From Treponema sp. UBA3870 (GTDB lineage: Bacteria > Spirochaetota > Spirochaetia > Treponematales > Treponemataceae): DNA of 20,075 bases. The DNA lies in the NCBI GenBank assembly GCA_002392275.1, contig DGGQ01000180.1, positions 1-20,075 of the forward strand, in the 5' to 3' direction. Position 1 is the stretch's first letter. Every line of letters begins with the position of its first letter. The position numbers and the translations under genes were made by a program. This document shows positions 6,778 to 13,811 of this stretch, one piece after another. A model generated the notes under the pieces. It searched no databases. It was not told the origin of the DNA and saw only the letters and a program-made list of their open reading frames with translations.

Positions 6778-6809
6778 TAAATCTCTGATTAAATCTCTGA
6801 TTAAATCTT
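6778..6809. repeat. 12-base tandem repeat at the 3' end of recR
   Basis: TAAATCTCTGAT occurs twice head to tail (6778-6789, 6790-6801) and begins a third time (6802-6807, then diverges). The recR stop codon (TAA on the minus strand, 6803-6801) lies at the junction of the second and third copies, so the array begins inside the last recR codons and extends downstream. Confidence 0.8.
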
Positions 6810-7388
6810 TGTCCGGCCCCTGAAACTTCTTGCAAGTGTCAGTCTGTCTGCGTATTCCAAATCACCACCGACCGGGAGTCCGCTTGCCAGTCTTGTCACC
6901 GAGCATCCCGTGTCCTTCAGGACGTGCTGGATGTAGAGCGCGGTTGTGTCGCCTTCCACGGTTGGATTTGTTGCGAGAATCACTTCCTTTATTTCTTCAT
7001 CCCTCACACGGCTGACAAGGGACGCAATCCTGAGCTGGTCCGGTCCAATTCCGTCGAGGGGCGAAATCACTCCGCCAAGCACATGGAAGAGTCCCGAAAA
7101 CTCGTGGGAATTTTCTATGGTCGAAACATCCTGTGCCTGTTCCACAACGCAGATTACGGTCCTGTCGCGGCTTGGGTCCGAGCAGATTGGGCATGGGTCG
7201 TTTTCCGTCCACGCGCCACAGACTGTGCATGGTCGGATTCTGCTCTGGAGTGTGGCAATCTGTTTTGAGAATCTTTCCATAAAAACCGGGTCACATTTTA
7301 GGAGGTGTGACGCGATTCTTGCCGCAGATTTTTTCCCAATGCCCGGCAGCCGCGAAAATGTTTCGGTGATTTCGTCAAGCGCGTTCAT
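6801..7388 (-). CDS. recR: Recombination mediator RecR
   Basis: RecR works with RecO (and RecF) to load RecA on single-stranded DNA at gaps. The 195-residue protein has the standard layout: helix-hairpin-helix LPGIGKKSAARIA (14-26), a four-cysteine zinc finger (C54, C57, C66, C69 in PCTVCGAWTENDPCPICSD), and a Toprim domain from about residue 77 (VICVVEQAQDVSTIE) including GGVISPLDGIGPDQL. Its length matches the family (about 198). The start codon overlaps the ybaB stop by one base (TGATG), so translation is coupled to that gene. The extreme C-terminus (GRTKI) is encoded next to a 12-base tandem repeat, so the end of the protein may vary between strains. Confidence 0.96.
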   Translation of the reverse strand: MNALDEITETFSRLPGIGKKSAARIASHLLKCDPVFMERFSKQIATLQSRIRPCTVCGAWTENDPCPICSDPSRDRTVICVVEQAQDVSTIENSHEFSGLFHVLGGVISPLDGIGPDQLRIASLVSRVRDEEIKEVILATNPTVEGDTTALYIQHVLKDTGCSVTRLASGLPVGGDLEYADRLTLARSFRGRTKI

Positions 7389-7696
7389 CAGTTCATGCCC
7401 GGGATGTTGAGGTTCGCGAACATGGGTCCCATTTCGTTCTTGATTTTGTCCTGAAGATTTGTGAGGGCCGCATGGTGTGCCGCCTTGATTAAATCCTGGA
7501 GCATCGGGACATCCCTGTTGTCCACGCAGATTGGGTCAAGCTCGATGTCCTCAATCTCGAAGTGTCCGTTCATTGTGATTTTGACCATGTTTCCACCGGA
7601 AGAACCAGTCGCGCTTATGTCGTCAAGTTTTGCCTGCGCCTGCTGGAGCTGCTCCTTCATGCTTCCAAGATTTTTCATCATCTCAAATGGGTTCAT
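7388..7696 (-). CDS. ybaB: YbaB/EbfC family nucleoid-associated DNA-binding protein
   Basis: A 102-residue protein of the YbaB/EbfC family, small dimeric DNA-binding proteins (EbfC in Borrelia binds DNA and affects gene expression). The N-terminal helix NPFEMMKNLGSMKEQLQQAQAKL, the central GNMVKITMNGHFEIEDIELDP and the C-terminal helix with DLIKAAHHAALTNLQDKI all fit. A strong Shine-Dalgarno GGAGG (7705-7701) precedes the ATG by 4 bases. It lies 20 bases after dnaX and overlaps recR by one base; the dnaX-ybaB-recR order is widely conserved in bacteria. Confidence 0.94.
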   Translation of the reverse strand: MNPFEMMKNLGSMKEQLQQAQAKLDDISATGSSGGNMVKITMNGHFEIEDIELDPICVDNRDVPMLQDLIKAAHHAALTNLQDKIKNEMGPMFANLNIPGMN

Positions 7697-7716
7697 ATTT
7701 CCTCCAATTAAATCAG

Positions 7717-9558
7717 TTAGATTACCTGTCCCTTGAAGATGTCCCTTAGGATTTCTACTTCGACGGGCAGATTTTCGTTTGCGTTTTGTTTTGCCTCAAG
7801 CGCCTCCGCGACAAAGGATGTTGGCCTTCCGAAAAGTTTTTCAAGATAGCCCTCAATCTTTTGCAGTCTGGATTTTAGCTGGGCAAATGTGAATCCGCCA
7901 TCAATGCGGCAAAGAATTTTTCCGTCCTCAATTCTCCAGTCCGACGTTTTTTCAAGAAGTCCTGCCGTCATTCCATCGCCAACAGAAAAATCTTTTATCA
8001 TTGCCGCCCGGACGCTTTCGGGGTTCTGCAAATCGGCGGTTCCGGGTGCGACTGTCGTTTCCTCTTTTGGCTCCAGGTCTTGTGGCTGCTTTTCAAATTT
8101 GGGGGCAGGCTTTGAGACCATCTGCGAAACAAAATCGTTCATGTCGGGTGGAGCCTCGTCTTCGGGTGCTGTCTCGTCATCTGGTGCCGGTCCGTAGCCG
8201 TCAATGTCGATTTCACCGTCAAAAACTGGAATCCCGGAAAAAAACTTTGCCGCTGAATTGTTTACCGGCGGTTCAGCTCCGCCATCAGGAAAAGGGGCTG
8301 TATTTTCCTTGACCTGCTGTCCTTTTTCCAGTGCGGAAAATTTTGGGACATAGCTTGGACTTTGCGTCCGCTGCGGCTCCTCGGGCTGTGTCTGCTGGGG
8401 AACTGCCTTTGCTGATTTTTCAAGCAGGGGTCTAACAGCGTCAACGGCGGCCTTGACTTCGGCTGGTGAGACATATTTTTTTAACCAGCACAAGCGGCTT
8501 ATGGCAAGCTCCATTTCGTAGCGCGGACTGAGCGAATAACGTATGTCCCGGTAGAGCTGCATGAAAATGTCCAGAGCGCGCTCAATCTGGATTGGGTTCC
8601 AGGAATCAAGAACCTCGTGGCTGAATCTGTCCGCACCCTGTCCAAGAAGTGCCTCCTTTGTGATTCCGTTTTTTATCAGAAGAAGGTTCCGAAGGTAGTC
8701 GGCGCAGTTTGTAATCAGCTGTTCGATTGAGACTCCGTTTTGCAGGTACTCGTCCAGATGTGTCAGAGCGGATGATGTGTCCCCGTTTACGCAGAATCCA
8801 AAAAGTTCGTTGAGCCTGTCCACACCGACCAAGCCCAGTTTGTCACGGATTTTGTCGTAGGTGATTTCCCCGTCGCTGAATGCGGCAACCTGGTCAAAAA
8901 GGGTGTAGCTGTCGCGCATGGAGCCGGTGGACTCCCGGGCAATCCAATAAAGAGCTTCGTCTTCCGCCTTGATTCCGACTTCTTCCGCGGCCTTTGCGAG
9001 CTGCTCCTTGACCTTTTCGATTGGAACAAGACGGAAGTTGAACTGCTGGCAACGGCTTTTGATTGTCGCAGGGACTTTCTGGAGCTCCGTTGTGGCGAAA
9101 ATGAAAATCACGTACTGAGGAGGCTCTTCTATTGTTTTGAGTAGAGCGTTGAATGCCGATGTGGAGAGCATGTGGACTTCATCGATTATGTAGATTTTGT
9201 AGCGGCATGCGTTTGGCGGGAACATAACCTCGTCCTTGATCTGCCTGATGTCGTTCACGCTTGTGTTAGATGCGCCGTCTATTTCAATCACGTCAAGAGA
9301 GGAGCCTGCTGTAATCTCCCGGCAGAACTCACATTCTCCGCATGGGGTAGCGGTCGGTCCCTTCGCGCAGTTCAGCGATTTTGCAAGGATTCTGGCGGTG
9401 GATGTCTTTCCGCAGCCACGTGGTCCCGAAAAAAGGTAGGCATGGGCAATCTTCCCCGATTCAATGGTGTTCTTGAGTGTGGCGGCAACAAATTCCTGTC
9501 CCACAAGACTGTCAAAACTCTGCGGCCTTCGTCTGGTCGCTGTAACTTCATAAGCCAT
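7717..9558 (-). CDS. dnaX: DNA polymerase III subunit tau (gamma/tau clamp loader)
   Basis: DnaX is the ATPase of the clamp loader and, as tau, links the polymerase core to the helicase. The 613-residue protein shows Walker A GPRGCGKTS (45-53), a zinc module (C64, C73, C76, C79), Walker B with DEVH (126-129) and the arginine-finger motif SRC (in TIKSRCQQFNF). Domain III ends near residue 360. A Pro/Glu-rich linker (about 375-510) leads to a C-terminal tau domain. I start at ATG 9558 (MAYEVTATRRRPQSF), as in other DnaX; the in-frame TTG at 9576 adds only six unmatched residues. Codons 359-361 contain an A7 run in the phase of a -1 slippery site, so a short gamma form is possible. A minus-strand TAAAAT at 9590-9585 may be its -10 box. 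Confidence 0.96.
   Translation of the reverse strand: MAYEVTATRRRPQSFDSLVGQEFVAATLKNTIESGKIAHAYLFSGPRGCGKTSTARILAKSLNCAKGPTATPCGECEFCREITAGSSLDVIEIDGASNTSVNDIRQIKDEVMFPPNACRYKIYIIDEVHMLSTSAFNALLKTIEEPPQYVIFIFATTELQKVPATIKSRCQQFNFRLVPIEKVKEQLAKAAEEVGIKAEDEALYWIARESTGSMRDSYTLFDQVAAFSDGEITYDKIRDKLGLVGVDRLNELFGFCVNGDTSSALTHLDEYLQNGVSIEQLITNCADYLRNLLLIKNGITKEALLGQGADRFSHEVLDSWNPIQIERALDIFMQLYRDIRYSLSPRYEMELAISRLCWLKKYVSPAEVKAAVDAVRPLLEKSAKAVPQQTQPEEPQRTQSPSYVPKFSALEKGQQVKENTAPFPDGGAEPPVNNSAAKFFSGIPVFDGEIDIDGYGPAPDDETAPEDEAPPDMNDFVSQMVSKPAPKFEKQPQDLEPKEETTVAPGTADLQNPESVRAAMIKDFSVGDGMTAGLLEKTSDWRIEDGKILCRIDGGFTFAQLKSRLQKIEGYLEKLFGRPTSFVAEALEAKQNANENLPVEVEILRDIFKGQVI
8441..8484 (-). promoter_or_regulatory. 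dnaX: Possible -1 frameshift site producing gamma
   Basis: On the coding strand, codons 359-361 of dnaX read TTA AAA AAA, then TAT, i.e. the heptamer A AAA AAA in slippery phase (A7 at 8482-8476). A -1 slip adds 11 codons (ICLTSRSQGRR) and meets TGA (8443-8441), giving a protein of about 372 residues that stops right after the clamp-loader domains. A weak stem, TCAA/TTGA inside CAGC/GCTG, can form downstream. No upstream Shine-Dalgarno-like stimulator is seen. Confidence 0.4.
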
Positions 9559-9628
9559 GGCTAAAGAATAAACCAAAACGTGATATTTTACAATGCGGAA
9601 ACGGATTGATTTTTTTTGAGCAAATTAC

Positions 9629-9658
9629 TTGACAAAAATATCGGGGGGGGGGTAAAAT
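9629..9658 (+). promoter_or_regulatory. Promoter of the small lipoprotein gene with poly-G spacer
   Basis: A perfect -35 TTGACA (9629-9634) and a good -10 TAAAAT (9653-9658) are separated by 18 bases, of which the last ten are an uninterrupted G run. Loss of one G would give the optimal 17-base spacing. A leader of about 28 bases with Shine-Dalgarno AAGGAG (9682-9687) leads to the ATG at 9693. Confidence 0.75.
9643..9652 (+). repeat. Homopolymeric G tract (10 G) inside a promoter spacer
   Basis: Ten consecutive G directly upstream of the -10 box. Such tracts slip during replication, and in T. pallidum poly-G tracts at tpr and TP0126 promoters are known to alter expression. The surrounding sequence is AT-rich, so the run stands out. 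Confidence 0.9.
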
Positions 9659-9692
9659 ACTTAAGGTATTTTTTATTTACCAAGGAGAAAAT

Positions 9693-10046
9693 ATGAAAAA
9701 AGCTTTTTTTGCAATTGTTGCAGCCCTTGCGGTGGTCGTTTCTTTCGCAAGCTGTGGTGGTGGAAAGGGTGATGCAGCCCTTGCTGGAACCTACAAGGTG
9801 GAGTCCATTGGTGACACTGATGTTGCTTCAATGGAATCACTCATGGGCATCTCTTTTGACTACTCTCTGACCCTCAATGCCGATGGAACTGGCAAAATGG
9901 ATATGATGGGCCAGTCTACGGATTTGAAGTGGGATGCTTCTGCCAAGACAATAACAGCTGAAGGAGACACACAGCCATACACAGTCAAAGATGGCAAGCT
10001 GGTTATGTCTATAGGCGGCGAGGATATGGTTTTCGTAAAGAAATAA
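9693..10046 (+). CDS. Small putative lipoprotein, unknown function
   Basis: A 117-residue exported protein. The signal peptide MKKAFFAIVAALAVVVSFAS ends at Cys21 followed by GGGK, a lipobox (FASC) of the relaxed spirochaete kind, so it should be lipid-anchored. The mature part (about 97 residues) is made of short beta-like segments (GTYKVESIGD, YSLTLNADGTGKMDM, KTITAEGDTQPYTVKDGKLVMSIGGEDMVFVKK), resembling the small lipocalin-like beta-sheet lipoproteins common in gut bacteria; the exact family is not recognised. It is transcribed alone: its promoter contains the poly-G tract and a strong terminator follows. The promoter layout suggests on/off or graded switching, which would fit a surface-exposed antigen, but surface location is an inference. 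Confidence 0.85.
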   Translation: MKKAFFAIVAALAVVVSFASCGGGKGDAALAGTYKVESIGDTDVASMESLMGISFDYSLTLNADGTGKMDMMGQSTDLKWDASAKTITAEGDTQPYTVKDGKLVMSIGGEDMVFVKK

Positions 10047-10081
10047 ATCTGTCCGGAAACTAAATTTTCTGAAAAGAAGAA

Positions 10082-10112
10082 CCCCCGACATGGTTTGTGC
10101 CGGGGGATTTTT
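10082..10112. terminator. Terminator between convergent lipoprotein and ABC ATPase genes
   Basis: CCCCCG (10082-10087) pairs with CGGGGG (10101-10106), with CA/TG extending the stem inward, followed on the plus strand by ATTTTTG. It ends the lipoprotein transcript. The ABC operon converges on it from the other side, where the T-run is lacking. Confidence 0.8.
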
Positions 10113-10138
10113 GTTTGCCTTGGTTTAATCTGTTTTGC

Positions 10139-10948
10139 CTATCCCAGAATCATTTTGTCGGGGACGGACTCTTCTCCGCCGGCGGTCTGGAATTTTTCAA
10201 GCAGGTCCTTCACCTGGAGGCTCTTTTTTTCTTCTCCGGATGCCTCGTAGACAATCTGGCCGTCGAGCATCATAATCAGGCGGTTTCCGTAGTGGATTGC
10301 GTCCTTCATGTTGTGCGTGACCATGAACGTGGTGAGGTTGTCCCTTTTTACAAAGTATTCTGTAAGCTCCAGAACTTTTTTTGCGGTCTTAGGGTCCAGC
10401 GCGGCGGTGTGTTCGTCGAGCAGGAGTAGCTGCGGTTTTTGCAGTGTCGCCATCAAAAGTGTGAGTGCCTGCCTCTGACCTCCGGAAAGAAGACCAACCT
10501 TTGTCTGCATCCGGTTTTCAAGTCCAAGGTCCAGCTTTGCAAGATGCTCCCTGAACATCTGTCTTTCCTTTGACGTGACTCCCCAGTGGAGGCCCCTTCT
10601 TTTTCCACGGCGGTATGCCATGGCAAGGTTCTCTTCAATCTGCATTGTGGCGGCGGTTCCCATCATCGGGTCCTGAAAAACACGGCCAAGGAATTTTGCC
10701 CTTCTGTGCTCCGGGATTTTTGTTATGTCGTTTCCGTCAAGGGAGATTGTTCCGGTGTCGCAAGTGTAGACTCCGGCAATCATGTTGAGCAGTGTGGATT
10801 TTCCGGCTCCGTTTCCTCCAATCACAGTGACAAAATCGCCCTCGTTCAGTGAAAGGCTCACGTTTCTAAGTGCCTTGCGCTCCGTAATCTGTCCGGGATT
10901 GAAAGTTTTGGAGACGCTCTTTACTTCCAGCATATTTTTATCAGACAT
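10139..10948 (-). CDS. ABC transporter ATP-binding protein (COG1101-like)
   Basis: A 269-residue ABC ATPase that powers the importer formed with the permease upstream and, by family, the substrate-binding lipoprotein at 13812-14756. Walker A GGNGAGKST (44-52), Q-loop VFQDP, signature LSGGQRQAL (154-162), Walker B LLLLDE (174-179) and the switch histidine 212 (VTHN) are all present, so it should be active. The Walker A with GGNG and the DEHTAALD box are typical of the ATPase of the COG1101/COG4120/COG2984 importers, some of which take up aromatic amino acids (the TrpXYZ type). AAGGA precedes the ATG, and the gene lies 29 bases after the permease stop, so the two share one mRNA that ends at the terminator at 10082-10106. 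Confidence 0.92.
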   Translation of the reverse strand: MSDKNMLEVKSVSKTFNPGQITERKALRNVSLSLNEGDFVTVIGGNGAGKSTLLNMIAGVYTCDTGTISLDGNDITKIPEHRRAKFLGRVFQDPMMGTAATMQIEENLAMAYRRGKRRGLHWGVTSKERQMFREHLAKLDLGLENRMQTKVGLLSGGQRQALTLLMATLQKPQLLLLDEHTAALDPKTAKKVLELTEYFVKRDNLTTFMVTHNMKDAIHYGNRLIMMLDGQIVYEASGEEKKSLQVKDLLEKFQTAGGEESVPDKMILG

Positions 10949-10977
10949 AGTTTTTTCCTTCCATAAGGTTAGTTGCT

Positions 10978-11943
10978 TCAGTCGCTAGGGGACTGAGAAA
11001 TCTCGACTTCGGGCGCGGCGATTTTTTTCTTGAAGATTTTTGATTTCAAGACTGGTACCGAAAGTGCGAGCGCCACGACTATTGCGGTGAACAGCTTCAT
11101 GTCCTGCGACTTCATTCCCATCTGGAGGACGATTGCGATTATGATTCTGTAGATGACCGAACCAAGGAGGACACCCATCAGGTAGTACCAGAATTTGAAT
11201 CTGTAGCCAAAAATCACTTCGCCTATGATGATTGAGGCAAGTCCAATCACGATTGCTCCGATACCCATGCTCACGTCTCCAAAACGCTGCTGCTGGCAGA
11301 CAAGACCTCCCGAAAGAGCGACAAGTCCGTTGGCGAGCATCAGTGCCAGAATCTTCATGCTGTCGGTGTTCACTCCCTGCGCACGGGCCATTTTTTCGTT
11401 GTCACCTGTCGCACGGATTGCGCTTCCAAGCTCCGTTCCGAAGAACCAGTAGAGTGCCGCAATAATCACAACGCTGAAAAGTATTCCCGCAATCAGGCTG
11501 GAAACGGAGGTTGCGTTGTCTCCAAGCGTGTCCTTCAGGTGGAACATGTCGTTAATCTGGTTCATGATTGTGACATCCGACCTGAGGAGTGGCCTGTTCG
11601 GTCCGCCCATTATGTGCAGGTTGATTGAGTATAGGGCCAGCATCATAAGTATTCCAGCAAGTATTCCAGGAATCTTGAGCTTTGTGTGCAGAACGCCAGT
11701 CAAAAGTCCCGCGACCATTCCCACAAGGAACGAAATCAAAAGGCAGAGCATTGGGTTCAGACCGTTGGAGATGAGGATTGCGCATGTGCATCCACCAAGG
11801 GCGAAACTTCCGTCAACAGTCATGTCGGCGAAATCCAGAATCTTGAACGTAATGTAGACACCCAGCGCCATGATTCCCCAGAGTATTCCCTGCGAGACAC
11901 CACCAAGCATGGCACTTGAAAAAGAAGCGATACTTAAAAACAT
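10978..11943 (-). CDS. ABC transporter permease (branched-chain/BPD_transp_2 type, COG4120-like)
   Basis: A 321-residue inner-membrane protein with about eight or nine hydrophobic helices spread over the whole length. FGTELGSAIRATGDNEKMARAQGVN is the cytoplasmic coupling loop typical of the branched-chain amino acid/sugar permease family, where the ATPase docks. The N-terminal GGVSQGILWGIMALGVYITFKILDFADMTVDGSF and the single short permease fit the COG4120 members that work with COG2984 substrate-binding proteins. The start ATG is preceded by an extended -10 promoter ending 8 bases upstream and no Shine-Dalgarno, so the mRNA is probably leaderless. The ATPase gene follows directly. The substrate is not evident; Trp/Tyr or a related compound is a guess from the family. 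Confidence 0.92.
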   Translation of the reverse strand: MFLSIASFSSAMLGGVSQGILWGIMALGVYITFKILDFADMTVDGSFALGGCTCAILISNGLNPMLCLLISFLVGMVAGLLTGVLHTKLKIPGILAGILMMLALYSINLHIMGGPNRPLLRSDVTIMNQINDMFHLKDTLGDNATSVSSLIAGILFSVVIIAALYWFFGTELGSAIRATGDNEKMARAQGVNTDSMKILALMLANGLVALSGGLVCQQQRFGDVSMGIGAIVIGLASIIIGEVIFGYRFKFWYYLMGVLLGSVIYRIIIAIVLQMGMKSQDMKLFTAIVVALALSVPVLKSKIFKKKIAAPEVEISQSPSD

Positions 11944-11951
11944 AATGGAAG

Positions 11952-11960
11952 ATTATATCA
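11952..11960 (-). promoter_or_regulatory. Extended -10 promoter of the ABC permease-ATPase unit
   Basis: On the minus strand TGA followed by a perfect TATAAT (11957-11952) forms an extended -10 element; no good -35 is seen, as is common with this class. Eight bases (CTTCCATT) separate it from the ATG at 11943, which leaves at most one or two bases of leader. Confidence 0.6.
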
Positions 11961-11991
11961 GACTTGGGATGAAAAAGGAATAGGGGAATCA

Positions 11992-12020
11992 AATTTACAG
12001 GGGATGCTCCCCCGTAAATT
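11992..12020. terminator. Strong hairpin just after the DUF5312-like gene
   Basis: AATTTAC (11992-11998) pairs with GTAAATT (12014-12020), and inside it GGGG (12000-12003) pairs with CCCC, leaving one mismatch and a small loop. It begins immediately after the minus-strand stop codon. There is no proper T-run after it (TTTGATT), so it may be an inefficient terminator or an mRNA 3'-end stabiliser. Confidence 0.55.
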
Positions 12021-13577
12021 CTAAAAATGTGTGGAATTCTTTTCGTTCACGCTGACCTGGAAATTCTGCATGAGACCGACGAAGTTGAATATCCGCTTGT
12101 ATGCGTCAACCGCCATCTGCCTGAGTTTTCCCTCGGAGAACTTGTCAAGGTCCTTCCAGTTTAGAATCAGCTCGCTGCGTGGTGCTTTGGCAAAATCCTC
12201 GATGACTGTTTTCAGGTTCCGGTCGTAGGTGACAAAATTTTTCGATGCCTCAAGAATCAGTGATGCGGCCTCGTCGTTTGCGTCCCCCAGAAGGTTTTTG
12301 ATTATTCCACGGGCATCCTTGTCACGGTCTGCGCGCGGGAGATAGGTCTTCAGCTTTAGTCCAAGCTCCCCGGTCTCTGAAATGCGGTCGTCAAAATCGC
12401 TTATCTTGGTGGATATGTCCAGAAGATTGTGGTAGGAGTTGCTCATCGGCTCGGCATTGTGCTGGTCTGACCATTCTCCGCGAACAAGGATTATGTCGGA
12501 AAGCTCCATCAAATCCTTTTTTGTGAAATTGGACAGGAAGTTTCTGAGGTAGCGCAGGGGATTGCAGTAGAGGAATCCATCGAGTCCCTTTTTCTCGAAA
12601 GGCGCGCTCCATTCCTCGTTGTAGCTCTTGAGCTGTCCAACCGGCTCGTCTCCAAAGACCTGCATTACAAGATTGTCAATTTTACCGGTTGTCTGGGCCT
12701 CCTTGATTTTGCTCATTATGTCTTCAACCGTGCGGCGAATCTGCTGTAGGTATTCCGCCATTATCTGGTGTGACTCGGGACGGAAGGTCTCCTTGTAGAG
12801 CGGGTCCTCCGTAATCAGCTGGACAATCATCTCCAGTACACGTCCGCCCCGGATTGAACGCAGCTTTGACATCATTTTTTTCCATGCGCCTGGAACCACA
12901 ACATCGATGCCACCCGTGCTGCGCTTTTTCAGTAGGTTGAACACCTGCTCCCATGCCACAAAATCAAGGGGAAGGACCCACGCGACCGCCATAAAGTTTT
13001 TCAGGTCCTCAGAGACGTAGGTTCCCGACACCTGCTCGAAATGTGGCTTGGTGTCGAATTTGCGCTCCTTTATACTCTTGTCGAATTTTTTGAGCATGAA
13101 GTAGTAGTCGAACTTGCAGAAGCTGTCGAACATCAGCATGTTGTTGTAAAGCTCGTCGGTTGCCTTGATTTTTGCGCCGTCGAACTCCGCCATGAACGAG
13201 CTGAGAGTGTCCTTCACGTATTTTGTGAGGTCCTTGATTGGCATGGTCGCCGATTTTTTCTTGAGATTTTCTTCCGTCAGTTCCTCAAGGAGAGCCTTTG
13301 CGTCATCGGATATGGCGTTGTTCAGCACCATGGTCTTGATTATGTTTGGCGTGGCTGTGGTTAGCATGGCCTGAGCCGCACCGATTGTGCTGTAGACCTC
13401 GTAAAAAAAACTTCCCATAGCCGGTGTAGCCATGTTGCCGTTGTACCGGTAGAAGTGGTTCTTAGTTTTTGAGTAGTCCTTTGCTATGTTCTTCAGCTGG
13501 CGGCGTTTTATTGCCTCCGGGTCATTGCCTCCAAACATCTGTGAAAAAAGGTTTTGAAAAAAATTACCGTTAGCCAT
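12021..13577 (-). CDS. DUF5312-like treponemal protein, 518 aa
   Basis: A 518-residue protein without signal peptide or membrane helix, mostly alpha-helical and rich in Lys, Asp and Phe. I associate it with DUF5312, a family known mainly from treponemes, from its length and overall character; this is recollection, not a search result. The N-terminus (MANGNFFQNLFSQMFGGNDPEAIKRRQLKNI, here residues 1-31 in outline) has an amphipathic helix followed by a basic patch. Function is unknown. It lies between the substrate-binding gene and the permease gene of an ABC importer, but has its own promoter (TTGCCT-17-TATAGT) and a hairpin after its stop, so it is transcribed separately from both. AGGT three bases before the ATG is too close for a normal ribosome binding site. 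Confidence 0.75.
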   Translation of the reverse strand: MANGNFFQNLFSQMFGGNDPEAIKRRQLKNIAKDYSKTKNHFYRYNGNMATPAMGSFFYEVYSTIGAAQAMLTTATPNIIKTMVLNNAISDDAKALLEELTEENLKKKSATMPIKDLTKYVKDTLSSFMAEFDGAKIKATDELYNNMLMFDSFCKFDYYFMLKKFDKSIKERKFDTKPHFEQVSGTYVSEDLKNFMAVAWVLPLDFVAWEQVFNLLKKRSTGGIDVVVPGAWKKMMSKLRSIRGGRVLEMIVQLITEDPLYKETFRPESHQIMAEYLQQIRRTVEDIMSKIKEAQTTGKIDNLVMQVFGDEPVGQLKSYNEEWSAPFEKKGLDGFLYCNPLRYLRNFLSNFTKKDLMELSDIILVRGEWSDQHNAEPMSNSYHNLLDISTKISDFDDRISETGELGLKLKTYLPRADRDKDARGIIKNLLGDANDEAASLILEASKNFVTYDRNLKTVIEDFAKAPRSELILNWKDLDKFSEGKLRQMAVDAYKRIFNFVGLMQNFQVSVNEKNSTHF

Positions 13578-13586
13578 ACGACCTAA

Positions 13587-13615
13587 ACTATATGAAATTC
13601 TTTGAAGATAGGCAA
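13587..13615 (-). promoter_or_regulatory. Promoter of the DUF5312-like gene
   Basis: On the minus strand TTGCCT (13615-13610, 4 of 6) is followed after 17 bases by TATAGT (13592-13587, 5 of 6). The ATG at 13577 starts 9 bases after the -10 box, giving a leader of 0-3 bases. Confidence 0.6.
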
Positions 13616-13727
13616 TCTCTAAAAACTTATTTTCGATGATTTTTTAGTGATTCCAGCTAGTTTAAAAGTCCGAAATTGCGAACTTTTAAGGATTTTGGAT
13701 TTCTAGAAACTGAAATTTTTAGAGGTT
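13614..13727. repeat. 114-base segment bounded by 15-base imperfect inverted repeats
   Basis: AATCTCTAAAAACTT (13614-13628) and AAATTTTTAGAGGTT (13713-13727) are inverted repeats matching at 13 of 15 positions, including 9 perfect in a row. Within it lies a second hairpin, TTAAAAGT/ACTTTTAA (13662-13669 with 13682-13689), extended inward by CG/CG after one mismatch. The left arm touches the -35 box of the DUF5312-like gene. It may be a small mobile-element-like repeat or an operator; no coding frame is evident. Confidence 0.5.
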
Positions 13728-13758
13728 CCCGGTTGTCTTTTCAGAAAAACTTAATGGC

Positions 13759-13787
13759 AAAAAAAATCCCCTCTCCGTAGAGAAGGG
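13759..13787 (-). terminator. Terminator of the substrate-binding protein gene
   Basis: On the minus strand CCCTTCTC (13787-13780) pairs with GAGAGGGG (13775-13768) around a TACG loop, followed by T8 (13766-13759). It begins 24 bases after the stop of the substrate-binding gene. It therefore separates that gene from the DUF5312-like gene and the permease. Confidence 0.9.
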
Positions 13788-13811
13788 ACCTTTGTTTATG
13801 CTGTTCCGGGG

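Noticed and set aside
9559..9576. TTG start of dnaX at 9576, six codons upstream
   Set aside because: The ATG at 9558 gives the standard DnaX N-terminus MAYEVTATRRRP, and the extra residues match nothing.
9656..9676. Small hairpin AATAC/GTATT followed by T-rich sequence in the lipoprotein leader as an attenuator
   Set aside because: Five A/T-rich pairs with part of the arm in the -10 box are too weak and badly placed to end transcription.
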